Assembly: GCA_965650335.1 (NCBI GenBank)
Contig: CBFGOI010000009.1
Coordinates: 1-64,000 of the forward strand
DNA length: 64,000 bases
DNA from: Paradesertivirga sp965650335
GTDB lineage: Bacteria > Bacteroidota > Bacteroidia > Sphingobacteriales > Sphingobacteriaceae
Direction: 5' to 3'
Part shown: piece by piece, positions 34,760 through 44,653 of the stretch
How positions within the stretch are numbered: the first letter of the stretch is position 1
Layout: every line of letters begins with the position of its first letter
Notes under the pieces: model-generated
What the model was told of the DNA's origin: nothing
The model's input: only the letters and a program-made list of their open reading frames with translations
Database searches by the model: none
Made by a program: the position numbers and the translations under genes

Positions 34760-36346
34760 ATGATTTTAGCAAAAAAGCAATTTTCAATGGAGCAGAAATT
34801 TGTCCTCCGTTTAACAGCCATAAGTATATGCTGTTTAGTATTAATAAATGCGGTTAAGGCGCAAACCCTTGGCCCAGATTCCCTCACCAGGGATATTATT
34901 TCACCTAAGCCAGCTAAAATACCCCGGATAAATGGTCCGAAAGTCTTTGGAGTTCGGCCCAATCATCCAATTGTTTTTACTATTCCTGTTTCTGGTGACA
35001 GACCAATAAAATACAGTGTGAAAAATCTACCGAAAGGAGTAAAGTTTGATGAAAAAAAAGGAAGGGTTTATGGTTCTGTATCCATTCCCGGAACGTATAC
35101 TTTAGCTCTTACTGCAGAAAATAAACTTGGTAAAGCCTCACGCGATCTTAAACTTATTATAGGAGAAGAAATAGCGTTAACACCACCAATGGGATGGAAC
35201 AGCTGGAATGTTTACGGAAATAAAGTTACACAGGAAACCGTATTGGCGAATGTTAGAGCAATGGAGAGTTCCGGGTTAATCAATCACGGATGGTCATATA
35301 TGAATATTGATGATGCATGGCAGGGAAAACGTGGTGGAGAATTTAACGCTATCCAGCCCGATCCGGTAACATTTCCAAATATTCAAGGGTTAATTAATGA
35401 GGCCCACGATTTAGGATTAAAGATAGGTATCTATTCTTCTCCATGGATAGAGACATATGCAAAACGAATCGGCGGATCCGCAATGAATGCAGAAGGGCTA
35501 TTTAAACCAACTAAAGAAAAAGTTCCTCATAGAGAAAAAAAGGTGCCTTACGCAATTGGTCAATATGTTTTTGTTGATAATGATGTTAAGCAATGGGCAA
35601 AATGGGGCTTCGATTATCTAAAATATGATTGGAATCCGATTGAATATCCTGAAACTAAATTAATGTATGATGCCCTTAGAAACAGTGGTCGTGATATAGT
35701 GTTCAGTTTATCTAATAGTACTCCTTTTGCATCGATAGGCGAACTTTCGAAGGTTTCTAATACCTGGCGCACGGGTGGCGATATTAGAGATGAATGGAAG
35801 AGTTTAAAAAGCCGCTTATTTACCCAGGATAAATGGGCACCTTTTGCACGTCCCGGTCATTGGAACGATCCGGACATGATGATACTGGGATGGTTGGGCT
35901 GGGGAAAAGGCCTGCGGCCCTCAAGGCTTACAGCCGACGAACAATATACGCACATGAGTGCCTGGTGTCTTATGTCTGTGCCCTTGTTATTAGGTAATGA
36001 TCTGACAAAGCTAGATGAGTTTACCCTAAGTCTTCTTACTAACGATGAGGTAATAGAAATAAACCAGGATCCATCCGGCAGGCAAGCAACTGTTGTGTCG
36101 CGGCAGGGGGAAAGTGGAGTAATGGCTAAAACGCTGGAAGATGGAACTAAAGCTGCAGGCTTATTTAATCCCGGTGATGCCGGAACTCAAAAGGTTACTC
36201 TTAAATGGTCAGATCTGGGAATTACAGGAAAATACATTGTCAGGGATCTTTGGCGCCAAAAGGATTTGGGAACGTTTGAAGATGAGTTTTCTGTTGACGT
36301 AAAACAGCACGGCGTTGTAATTGTACGGTTGCGCCCGGTTGAATGA
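34760..36346 (+). CDS. GH27 alpha-galactosidase-like enzyme with N-terminal Ig-like domain, copy 2
   Basis: The protein has 528 residues with the same architecture as copy 1: signal peptide (NAVKAQ), Ig-like domain (about 55-135), and GH27 barrel with D184-D185 (NIDDAWQG), nucleophile D290 (YLKYDWNP) and acid/base D341 (WRTGGDIRD). The canonical GWNSWN motif is retained (Trp149). Loops around 250-275 and after the RPGHWNDPDMMILG segment differ from copy 1. An in-frame ATG at 34787 is an alternative start. The strong similarity, adjacency and same order point to tandem duplication followed by specificity divergence. Confidence 0.93.
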   Translation: MILAKKQFSMEQKFVLRLTAISICCLVLINAVKAQTLGPDSLTRDIISPKPAKIPRINGPKVFGVRPNHPIVFTIPVSGDRPIKYSVKNLPKGVKFDEKKGRVYGSVSIPGTYTLALTAENKLGKASRDLKLIIGEEIALTPPMGWNSWNVYGNKVTQETVLANVRAMESSGLINHGWSYMNIDDAWQGKRGGEFNAIQPDPVTFPNIQGLINEAHDLGLKIGIYSSPWIETYAKRIGGSAMNAEGLFKPTKEKVPHREKKVPYAIGQYVFVDNDVKQWAKWGFDYLKYDWNPIEYPETKLMYDALRNSGRDIVFSLSNSTPFASIGELSKVSNTWRTGGDIRDEWKSLKSRLFTQDKWAPFARPGHWNDPDMMILGWLGWGKGLRPSRLTADEQYTHMSAWCLMSVPLLLGNDLTKLDEFTLSLLTNDEVIEINQDPSGRQATVVSRQGESGVMAKTLEDGTKAAGLFNPGDAGTQKVTLKWSDLGITGKYIVRDLWRQKDLGTFEDEFSVDVKQHGVVIVRLRPVE

Positions 36347-36507
36347 TTTAACAGATTATACTCAATATTCAATGGAGTATTCATGTAAAAAACTTATTAC
36401 AACTCATTTATGTCAAAATAGTTGAATACATGGGTAATTTCTAGTATTACAATCCTTTCAATTATTGCTTAGTTGCATATACCAATTAAAACAATATTCT
36501 TATTAAA

Positions 36508-37932
36508 ATGAAGAAATTATTTATCGCAATTATCGCATTGCTGTGTTCCGCCAATATCTCTTTTTCGCAAACATTAAACAGCAAAGATGAACGAATGGAG
36601 TGGTGGAGAGAAGCCCGTTTCGGAATGTTTATCCATTGGGGTGTTTATGCCCAAATGGCCGGTGTTTATAAAGACCACCAGCAAGCAAGAGGTGGAGCAG
36701 AATGGATCATGAACAGGATGAAAGTTCCTGTAGGCGAGTATAAGGCAGTTGCAAAACAGTTTAACCCTACAAAGTACAATCCTGACGAATGGGTGAGAAT
36801 GGCCAAAGATGCTGGTATGAAATATATTATTATTACCGCCAAGCATCATGACGGATTTGCTTTATTCGACTCAAAGGCAAGCGATTGGGACATAATGGAT
36901 GCTACACCTTATGGTAAAGATTTATTAAAGCCACTCGCTGAAGCCTGTAAAAAGCATGGCTTAAAGTTGGGATTTTATTACTCACAGGCTCAGGATTGGG
37001 GTAATCCGGGTGGGGCTGTTGCAAGAAAGTTAATGGCCGAAGGCTGGCCCAACCCTGATAGTACAAAGATTAACGCCTACACTCAGGAACATAAAGGACA
37101 TTGGGATCCAGCGCAGGAAACATCAAGTTTTGCACAATATATTGATAGAGTAGCAGTACCTCAGGTAAAAGAGATACTTTCCAATTATGGTGAAATTTCC
37201 GTTTTATGGTGGGATACTCCAACTAATATGACTGATGAAGCCGCATTGAAACTTCAAGAAGTTTTAAAGCTTCAGCCTAACATTATTACTAATGATCGTT
37301 TAAAGCGACCTAACTTTCCGGGAGATACCAGGACTCCTGAACAAAAGATTCCTGCTCAGGGCGATGGAAGCGACTGGGAAACTTGCATGACCATGAATGG
37401 CACATGGGGATTCAGAACATCAGATCATAATTGGAAATCTACAGAAACCCTCATCCGTAACCTAGTTGATATAGCTTCTAAAGGCGGAAATTACCTGTTA
37501 AATGTTGGACCTAAACCGGATGGAACTTTTCCTCAGGAAAGTATAGACCGACTTAAGTCGGTTGGAGATTGGATGAAGGTGAATAGTGAGGCCATCTACG
37601 CTACTAAAGCTAATCCTTTAACTCCCGTAAACTGGGGACGTATAACTGCTAAATCAGACGGAAAAAATACGATTCTTTATTTAAATGTTTTCGAATGGCC
37701 CAAAGATGGGAAATTAGTAGTTCCCGGCTTAAGCAGTAAAATTAAGTCTGCGCGTTTACTTGCAAATGGTGAAAAAGTGAAAGCCAAAAAGACTATTGGC
37801 GGAACAGAGATAATGCTTCCGATGCAGGCACCAGATGAGGTCGCATCTGTAATAAAAATTACGGTAAAAGGTGCGATCGCTTCCAAAGCCATTGAAACAA
37901 CGGGCAAGATGAAAACGGGCGAGTTAGATTAA
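36508..37932 (+). CDS. GH29 alpha-L-fucosidase
   Basis: The protein has 474 residues with a signal peptide ending SFSQ. GH29 motifs are FGMFIHWGVY (38-47), AKHHDGFALFDS (111-122), FYYSQAQDW and nucleophile D236 in VLWWDTPTNM. A beta-sandwich C-terminal domain follows from about 365. It retains the W-DTP motif shared with the 42820 gene. Residue 1 to 474 length is typical. It follows the GH27 pair after 161 bases, which may contain its own promoter, and precedes the GH28-like gene by 27 bases. Confidence 0.92.
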   Translation: MKKLFIAIIALLCSANISFSQTLNSKDERMEWWREARFGMFIHWGVYAQMAGVYKDHQQARGGAEWIMNRMKVPVGEYKAVAKQFNPTKYNPDEWVRMAKDAGMKYIIITAKHHDGFALFDSKASDWDIMDATPYGKDLLKPLAEACKKHGLKLGFYYSQAQDWGNPGGAVARKLMAEGWPNPDSTKINAYTQEHKGHWDPAQETSSFAQYIDRVAVPQVKEILSNYGEISVLWWDTPTNMTDEAALKLQEVLKLQPNIITNDRLKRPNFPGDTRTPEQKIPAQGDGSDWETCMTMNGTWGFRTSDHNWKSTETLIRNLVDIASKGGNYLLNVGPKPDGTFPQESIDRLKSVGDWMKVNSEAIYATKANPLTPVNWGRITAKSDGKNTILYLNVFEWPKDGKLVVPGLSSKIKSARLLANGEKVKAKKTIGGTEIMLPMQAPDEVASVIKITVKGAIASKAIETTGKMKTGELD

Positions 37933-37959
37933 TCCTTTCTAAATATAACTAGAATAATT

Positions 37960-39555
37960 ATGGCAATTTATTGGAAAAGCGCACTCAGTCTCGTCCTGTT
38001 TATCACATACGCCACCTTTTTAAAAGCCGCAGATTTTGATATTACTAAATATGGGGCTATTGGTAATGGCACAACGTTAAATACAGATGCAATTCAAAAA
38101 GCAATTGATGAATGCAATAAAACTGGCGGTGGGAAGGTGAATTTTCCTGCCGGAAAATTCCTTTCAGGAACAATAGTTCTAAAAGACAACGTAACGCTTC
38201 ACTTTAAAAAAGACGCGGTGTTATTGGGCAGTATTCATCTGAAGGATTACAGGAATTTAGATCCGTTTACCGAAGGATTGGGTATTCACGTCGGCTGGGC
38301 GCTCTTAGTTGCCGTAGATGCAAAAAATATCGGCATCGAGGGTGAAGGCACTATTGACGGTCAGGGGTCTGCTTTAAAAGCAAAACATATTGAAACAGAC
38401 ACTCGTTCTGAAGGGCAACGTTGGGGGTTAAGACCTTTTCTGGTACGGATTGTTCGTTGTACAGGAGTAACTGTAAAAGATGTCACACTGAAATATGCTG
38501 GTGCCTGGACATCACATTATTTTCAAAGTCGCCAAATACTTATTGAAAATGTCAAGATAATGAGTGAGGGTGTTGCCCATAATGACGGAATTGGAATTGA
38601 TGGGTGCCAAAATGTGCGTATTAAAAATTGCGATGTAGTGAGTGGCGATGACGCGCTTGTATTCAAAACTACATCAAGTAAAATGGCCAATAGCGATATT
38701 GAAGTAAGTGGTATGCGGCTGAAAAGCAACCAGGCAGGGATCAAAATGGGAACCGAGTCTATGGCGCCTTTTGAAAATATCAAGATATCTAATTGTTATA
38801 TTTATGATACTAAGAACGGTGGAATAAAGTTGCTTACTGTTGATGGGGCGCATTTACGCAACATAGAGATTTCCAATATCACCATGGAAAATGTAAGAAC
38901 CCCAATGCTTTTCCGTCTGGGTTCAAGATTAAGTGTTTTTCGTAAGGATCAGGATACCAAACAAGCCACCGGAACTTTCGAAAATGTTGTAGTCAAAAAT
39001 GTGAAGGCTCAGGCCTCTGCCAATGCGCAGTTAATGCCTTCGTCTGGTATTCTTATTACCGGTGTGCCCGGACATTATATTACTAATCTAACACTTGAAA
39101 ATATTGAAATTAGTCTTGCTGGCGGTGGTAAAGCAGAACATGCACGTCAGGTTGTACCCGAGGCCATTGATCAATATCCTGAAGTCAAAACTTTTGGTCC
39201 GCGTGTGCCCGCTTATGGCATATGGGCACGCCATGTAAAGGGGCTAAAGCTTAAAAATATTAAGTTCAATCTTGATTCTAACGATGTTCGACCTGCACTT
39301 GTGTGTGAAGATGGCAAGGATATTCTGGTAGATGATTGGGAGATCCCCCAAACAAATGACGCAGAGGCAATTATCCGATTCGAGAACGTAGAAAATGCAA
39401 TAGTTAAAGATATAGATGTAAACAGATCATCGGCTCAGGCATTTGTTCGTGTAGAGGGAGTAAATAGTAAAGGCATACAATTATCAGGTAATGACATTTC
39501 GGGTATCAGACCGGTGAAATCAACCACAGAAGTTTTATCAGGAACCAAACCGTAA
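37960..39555 (+). CDS. GH28-like polygalacturonase-fold enzyme
   Basis: The protein has 531 residues with signal peptide (FLKAA). The right-handed beta-helix has the N-terminal FDITKYGAIGNGTTLNTDAI motif of the pectinase family. Catalytic region: NDGIGIDGCQNV, then SGDDALVFK with the Asp pair and NGGIKL near the end. The third GH28 block, normally GHG-x-GS, reads SNQAGIKMGTES, so it lacks the GHG histidine. Activity on homogalacturonan or rhamnogalacturonan is therefore uncertain; altered specificity is likely. The C-terminus carries a beta-helix tail with repeated N-rich turns (VEGVNSKGIQLSGNDISG). Confidence 0.85.
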   Translation: MAIYWKSALSLVLFITYATFLKAADFDITKYGAIGNGTTLNTDAIQKAIDECNKTGGGKVNFPAGKFLSGTIVLKDNVTLHFKKDAVLLGSIHLKDYRNLDPFTEGLGIHVGWALLVAVDAKNIGIEGEGTIDGQGSALKAKHIETDTRSEGQRWGLRPFLVRIVRCTGVTVKDVTLKYAGAWTSHYFQSRQILIENVKIMSEGVAHNDGIGIDGCQNVRIKNCDVVSGDDALVFKTTSSKMANSDIEVSGMRLKSNQAGIKMGTESMAPFENIKISNCYIYDTKNGGIKLLTVDGAHLRNIEISNITMENVRTPMLFRLGSRLSVFRKDQDTKQATGTFENVVVKNVKAQASANAQLMPSSGILITGVPGHYITNLTLENIEISLAGGGKAEHARQVVPEAIDQYPEVKTFGPRVPAYGIWARHVKGLKLKNIKFNLDSNDVRPALVCEDGKDILVDDWEIPQTNDAEAIIRFENVENAIVKDIDVNRSSAQAFVRVEGVNSKGIQLSGNDISGIRPVKSTTEVLSGTKP

Positions 39556-39599
39556 AAAATAAGTAGCGTGTACTCAACACTTATTTGAAGTAAATAATC

Positions 39600-41144
39600 A
39601 TGATCAAAAAAATACTAACAGTACTATTACAGGTAGCAGTTTTATCGGTAAGCGCACAGCAAACGACGGTTCCTTTATGGGAGGACTTTGTAGAAGCTAA
39701 AAAATTTGGAAGAACCCCGGTTTTACCTGACTTTTCCTTTGCGGGATATTATTTTTCTGAGAAAGAGATACCCGATGTTTCTACGCGCAAATATTTTAAA
39801 GTCACTGATTTTGGTGCGCTACCTAATGATGATAAATTTGATGGTGATGCTATTCAGGCAGCAGTAAATGCTGCCGAAAAGAATGTTAATGGAGGTGTTG
39901 TGTTTTTTCCTGCTGGAAAATATATTATAGCGGCAGATTCCAATAACACTAAACAAATTCGAATCTCAAAAAGTAATATCGTTCTCAAAGGCAGTGGCAG
40001 CGGTCCCGGAGGTACTGAGATTTACCAGGCTACCATGCGCATCAACGGCCGGCAGATTATGTTTATGCCCGACAATAATGCTGTGAAGAACCTTACCACA
40101 ATTACTCAAAATGCATCCCGGGAAAGTTTTTCTGTAACAGTTGCAGATGCATCGAAGCTTAAAGTAGGTCAGGATATAATTATACATCATCGCAGTGAAG
40201 AATATACCCGCCAATATTTTGCTCCGCTTGATTTAAAACCTGTTTGGACCCGCTTATTTGGACCCAACGGAGGTATGCAAATAAATGAAATACACACCAT
40301 TGCAAAGATCGAAGGGAACAAAGTTACTTTCAAAAATCCATTACATCTGGATGTAATAATGGTTAAAAGTGCTAACTGGGATATTCAGTCGAAAAGCTTT
40401 CTGACAGAATGTGGGATAGAGGATATCCTGTTTACAAGTAACTGGAAAACCTATCCTGAAGAGTTTATCCATCATAAAAACGCAATTCACGACTATGCTT
40501 ATGAAGCCGTAGGAATGGAATATGTAAAAAATAGTTGGGTTAGAAATTGTGAATTTCATGATTGGAATGAAGGAATATATGTTAAAGGAGGTTATCAGGT
40601 AAGCATTTTAAATACTCATTTCAGAGGTAAAAAGGGCCATGCTTCGATACATGCCCGTACAGGATATGGGGTTTTGATAAAAAACTGCACATTTAATGGA
40701 GCACAACATCATGGTGCTGGTACAGGATATGGTGCCTCTGGTACCGTAGTCACTCAATGTTCTCTGGGCCGCGACCAAAATTTCGACATCCACTCAGGTC
40801 AGCCCTACGCAACTCTTTATGATAATGTTGATGGAGGTGTTTTCTATAATTTGGGCGGACCCGAACCCGGGCATCCTCATCATGGAAAGCAACTGGTTCT
40901 CTGGAACTTTTATCATAAGTCAGCCACTGAACAGAAGTATAATTTTTGGGATATGAGCCGGAGAAGAAATTATACGATAGCCTCACCAATACTGGTAGGA
41001 TTTCAGTCGGACAACAAGGTTTCCTTTCAAAATGCCGGTATTAATATGATGCAGGGGCAAATGGTACAGCCCAAATCCTTATTCGAAGCCCAACTTCGCT
41101 TACGCTTATCAGGAACAGATATCGCCGCGGTTAAGAATAAATAA
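39600..41144 (+). CDS. Exported right-handed beta-helix protein, DUF4955-like
   Basis: The protein has 514 residues with signal peptide (SVSAQ). The N-terminal strand block (FKVTDFGALPNDDKFDGDAI, GGVVFFPAGKYIIAAD) is pectate-lyase-superfamily-like. The central helix has Asn/Gly-rich rungs (WVRNCEFHDWNEGIYVKGGY). The C-terminal part (HPHHGKQLVLWNFYHKSATE) fits DUF4955-type proteins of Bacteroidota PULs. The His-rich cluster GPEPGHPHHGK and surrounding D/E may be catalytic. A lyase or hydrolase on pectin-like glycans is inferred; the substrate is unknown. Confidence 0.75.
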   Translation: MIKKILTVLLQVAVLSVSAQQTTVPLWEDFVEAKKFGRTPVLPDFSFAGYYFSEKEIPDVSTRKYFKVTDFGALPNDDKFDGDAIQAAVNAAEKNVNGGVVFFPAGKYIIAADSNNTKQIRISKSNIVLKGSGSGPGGTEIYQATMRINGRQIMFMPDNNAVKNLTTITQNASRESFSVTVADASKLKVGQDIIIHHRSEEYTRQYFAPLDLKPVWTRLFGPNGGMQINEIHTIAKIEGNKVTFKNPLHLDVIMVKSANWDIQSKSFLTECGIEDILFTSNWKTYPEEFIHHKNAIHDYAYEAVGMEYVKNSWVRNCEFHDWNEGIYVKGGYQVSILNTHFRGKKGHASIHARTGYGVLIKNCTFNGAQHHGAGTGYGASGTVVTQCSLGRDQNFDIHSGQPYATLYDNVDGGVFYNLGGPEPGHPHHGKQLVLWNFYHKSATEQKYNFWDMSRRRNYTIASPILVGFQSDNKVSFQNAGINMMQGQMVQPKSLFEAQLRLRLSGTDIAAVKNK

Positions 41145-41160
41145 GCGAAACAAGCAGGAA

Positions 41161-42741
41161 ATGATGACCGATATTAAAAAACTTTTAAGAATTGAACTTG
41201 GCATGAATTTATATCCTGTGTTTTTAAGTCTGATATTTATTAACGCTTCGGTGAATGCTCAGTCCACTACTAGTTCTGCAACAAGCCAATGGGTTCACCA
41301 GGATCCCAGCGGAAAGCTTATGTATAAAACTTTGCCTGCCGGCGATAAAATAATGGATTTTTCTTATGCCGGATATATGGGAGGAGGTGTTAACATTCCG
41401 TCCCTCGCAGTTAGAACCACTCTTAGTCCTATTGCTGGCGATAATACCGAAGCGATTCAAAACGCTATTGACGAGGTCTCTAAAATGACTCCTGTAAATG
41501 GGTTCAGAGGGGCCGTTTTGCTAAAACCAGGTAGGTACAATTGCGAAAAACCAATTTTAATCAAGGCCAGCGGTGTTACATTACGGGGAAGCGGTTCTGG
41601 TGAAAATGGAAGCATTATAAACATGACCGGCAGTCCGCATGCTTGTATCGTAGTCAGAGGAACAGTCGCCTCCAGGGTACAGGAGCTCCCAATAACATTT
41701 TCCGATTCTTATGTTCCCTCTGGTGCCTCTTCTATTAATCTCACTAATGTCTCTGGCTTAGCCGTCGGCGACACAATTCGTATAAGTCGACCGGTTACAG
41801 CGGCCTGGGTAAAACTGATGGGGATGGATACGCTTGTGCGGGACGGGAAAAAGCAGACTTGGTTAACCGGAGAGATCCCAACCGATAGGGTGGTAAAAAG
41901 GATATCAAATAAAAACATCATGCTGGATATTCCGCTAACTGACAATTATGATGCTAAGTATCTAAGTACTTCAGGAGTATCTATTTCAAAAGTTTCTTCA
42001 TCGGGTGAGCTTTCTCAAATTGGAATTGAAAACCTTCGAATCGTTTCTCCCGACCAGTCGGTCACCATTTCAGAAGGTCATAACCGTGCATTTACTATGA
42101 GCGGCCTTAGCGACGGATGGGCCAGAAATATTACGGTCTTAAATACTGTAAATAGTGTTAGTGTTACTGGTAAGCGGATCACCATAGAAAATGTGAGCAT
42201 CATGCACAATCAGCCTACAAAAGGTGCTGCAAAACCTGCAGATCTTAATGGCAGCGGACAGCAATTATTTTTCAATCGCTGCAGCATTACGGGAGATAAC
42301 CTTTTCTTTTTTGGCACTGGTGCAAAGGTAACCGGACCGGTCGTGTTGCTTAATTGTGTGTTTCTTGGTAACGGCTGGATTCAGCCACACCAAAGATGGG
42401 CTACCGGATTATTAATAGATAATTGCCGGGTGCCCGATGGCGGCATAGATTTTATGAACCGGGGTATAATGGGTTCGGGGCATGGCTGGACTATTGGTTG
42501 GGCTGTAGCCTGGAATTCGGAAGCTAAATCTTTTTTAAACCAACAGCCTCCGGGCGCTGCGAACTGGGTTATTGGGAGCACCGGCGATAAAAAGCAACAA
42601 GCCATGCCATTTTATAAACAGCCTAATCTTAAGGAAGGAATTTACGATTCGCACAATAAACCTGTAGCTCCTTATAGTTTGTATCTGGCGCAACTTTCCG
42701 AACGCCTTGGCAAGGTAGCACTATCAAATATTGGATATTAA
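41161..42741 (+). CDS. Right-handed beta-helix protein, paralog of 57199 gene
   Basis: The protein has 526 residues; the Sec signal after an extended N-terminus ends NASVNAQ, so an ATG at 41164 or 41203 could also start it. Pattern: SYAGYMGGGVNIPSLAV, AIQNAIDEVSKMTP, GAVLLKPGRYNC, then beta-helix rungs. Diagnostic C-terminal motifs HQRWATGLLIDNCRV and RGIMGSGHGWTIGWAVAWN match HHRWAVGTLYDN and RGKMGSGHGWSGATQVVWN in the 57199 protein, with conserved His pair and GHGW. It is likely a polysaccharide lyase or hydrolase of an uncharacterised family. It is 16 bases after the DUF4955-like gene. Confidence 0.75.
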   Translation: MMTDIKKLLRIELGMNLYPVFLSLIFINASVNAQSTTSSATSQWVHQDPSGKLMYKTLPAGDKIMDFSYAGYMGGGVNIPSLAVRTTLSPIAGDNTEAIQNAIDEVSKMTPVNGFRGAVLLKPGRYNCEKPILIKASGVTLRGSGSGENGSIINMTGSPHACIVVRGTVASRVQELPITFSDSYVPSGASSINLTNVSGLAVGDTIRISRPVTAAWVKLMGMDTLVRDGKKQTWLTGEIPTDRVVKRISNKNIMLDIPLTDNYDAKYLSTSGVSISKVSSSGELSQIGIENLRIVSPDQSVTISEGHNRAFTMSGLSDGWARNITVLNTVNSVSVTGKRITIENVSIMHNQPTKGAAKPADLNGSGQQLFFNRCSITGDNLFFFGTGAKVTGPVVLLNCVFLGNGWIQPHQRWATGLLIDNCRVPDGGIDFMNRGIMGSGHGWTIGWAVAWNSEAKSFLNQQPPGAANWVIGSTGDKKQQAMPFYKQPNLKEGIYDSHNKPVAPYSLYLAQLSERLGKVALSNIGY

Positions 42742-42819
42742 ATAACTTTAATTCAGAATGTACTGCTTCGCTATTTTCTATTGGTCAAGCACAGGAAGAT
42801 TGCATTCCTAACTAATCAA

Positions 42820-44640
42820 ATGAATATTTTAAGTAAGCCAATAAGTTTAACATCGCCGCGTAAAGTAATTCCGATTGTTTTGACAGCTCTTTTCATTAGT
42901 TTTTCTGCTGCATCTCAAACTATGGACGAAATGTGGGATAATACATCTTCAGGCAAGGAGCATCCTAATATTCAATGGTTTAAAGATGCTAAGTTTGGGA
43001 TGTTTATCCATTGGGGTTTGTATTCAAAACTAGCCGGAGAGTGGAAAGGAAAGCGCTATTATGGAAGTGGTGAATGGATTATGAATCAGGCAAAAATTCC
43101 AGTTTCTGAATATAAAAAGGTTGCATCAGAATTTAACCCTGTAAATTTTAATGCTGATGAATGGGCGCAGATAGCCGAAGATGCCGGAATAAAATACATG
43201 GTAATTACAGCCAAACACCACGAAGGCTTTGCTATGTACGATTCGAAAGTGACCGATTATGATATTGTGGATGCGAGTCCTTATAAAAAGGATCCCATGA
43301 AAGCTCTGTCGGAGGCAACACGCAAACGGGGTATTCAATTCGGATTTTATTATTCGCAGTTTCAGGATTGGTATGAACCTAATGGTGGCAGAAATTCATG
43401 GGACTTTGATGAATCGAAGAAAGATTATCAATCGTATTATAAAGAAAAAGCCATTCCTCAGCTGAAAGAATTAATGACCAATTACGGCCCTTTGGGTATC
43501 GTTTGGTTTGATACTCCAGGCGGAATGACAAAACCACAAACGCAGGCATTTATAAATGAATTAAGGGTTTTACAACCTAAGAGTTTATTCAGCAGTCGGG
43601 TGGGACAGGGCTTGGGCGATTACCGTGATTTCGGAGATTCAGAAGTGCCAGCTACTCCAATTAAAGGTGCCTGGGAATCGATCTATACACATAACGATTC
43701 ATGGGGATATATCAGGCATGATATGAATTTCAAATCGACCACCGAAATTATCCGTTTATTAGCAAATGTAGCATCAAAAGGCGGCAACCTGATGATAAAT
43801 GTTGGCCCTGACGGCAATGGAAACATACCAGAATACTCAGTAAAATACTTAAGGGAAACAGGCAAATGGCTGCAAAAAAATGGTGAAAGTATCTATTCTA
43901 CCACTTATGGGTTAGTTCCGGCGCAACCCTGGGGAGTAAGTACTTCAAAGCCGGGTAAACAGTTTCTTCATGTTTTAAACCGGCCTGCCAATGGTAAGCT
44001 GCTGGTGCCCAACTTTAATGTACAAATTAGTAAAGTCTATTCTTTATCGGATAAGCGCAACTTAACCTGGAAAAAAGCAGGAACTGATATCTGGATTGAT
44101 CTTCCTGAATTTGATCAGAATGCCGCCAATACTGTTTTTGTGATAGAATATTCGGGGAAGGTTGCTGCATATAGTTTAAACACTCCTGTAACCGTATCCT
44201 CTCAATTTAAAATCAATACTGTTGACGCTGTTTTTGCCAGGCCATCCGGAAATGCCAAAGTAAAAAGTTTAACCTACAGCCATTACTATGGAGATTGGAA
44301 GCATGCTACCTGCCTAACAGATATGAAAGATAGCACAGATAAAGCAACTTTCTTAATCCGTGTTACCGATCCCGGCGATTATCATATTATTGCTGAATAT
44401 GCGTGTCCGCAGGAAAGTGTTAAACAGGAAGGAAGCCTTTCAGTAAATAATAAAGAGTTTCTGTTCAGAACCCTTCGTACCTCCGAATTTGATAAAAGTT
44501 CGCCTTTAATGTTTATTAAACATACTATAGCAACAACCACTTTCTCTAAACCAGGGGAGTTCTCTATAATAGTTCATCCATTGAAAAATGGAAAAGAGCT
44601 TTTTAAATTAAGATCAATCATTATTGAACCCATAAAATAA
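42820..44640 (+). CDS. GH29 alpha-L-fucosidase with extra C-terminal domain
   Basis: About 606 residues from the ATG at 42820 (MNILSKPISL); the TTG at 42781 extends the frame but puts a basic tail before the signal peptide (ISFSAASQ). GH29 motifs are FGMFIHWGLYS, AKHHEGFAMYDS, FYYSQFQDW and nucleophile D231 in GIVWFDTPGGM. A 140-residue extension at the C-terminus (FARPSGNAKVKSLTYSHYYG to LRSIIIEP) forms a beta-sandwich, CBM-like, not seen in the other two GH29 genes. It may aid binding to a polymer. It is 13 bases before the next gene. Confidence 0.9.
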   Translation: MNILSKPISLTSPRKVIPIVLTALFISFSAASQTMDEMWDNTSSGKEHPNIQWFKDAKFGMFIHWGLYSKLAGEWKGKRYYGSGEWIMNQAKIPVSEYKKVASEFNPVNFNADEWAQIAEDAGIKYMVITAKHHEGFAMYDSKVTDYDIVDASPYKKDPMKALSEATRKRGIQFGFYYSQFQDWYEPNGGRNSWDFDESKKDYQSYYKEKAIPQLKELMTNYGPLGIVWFDTPGGMTKPQTQAFINELRVLQPKSLFSSRVGQGLGDYRDFGDSEVPATPIKGAWESIYTHNDSWGYIRHDMNFKSTTEIIRLLANVASKGGNLMINVGPDGNGNIPEYSVKYLRETGKWLQKNGESIYSTTYGLVPAQPWGVSTSKPGKQFLHVLNRPANGKLLVPNFNVQISKVYSLSDKRNLTWKKAGTDIWIDLPEFDQNAANTVFVIEYSGKVAAYSLNTPVTVSSQFKINTVDAVFARPSGNAKVKSLTYSHYYGDWKHATCLTDMKDSTDKATFLIRVTDPGDYHIIAEYACPQESVKQEGSLSVNNKEFLFRTLRTSEFDKSSPLMFIKHTIATTTFSKPGEFSIIVHPLKNGKELFKLRSIIIEPIK

Positions 44641-44653
44641 GCAAGCTCAAAAA

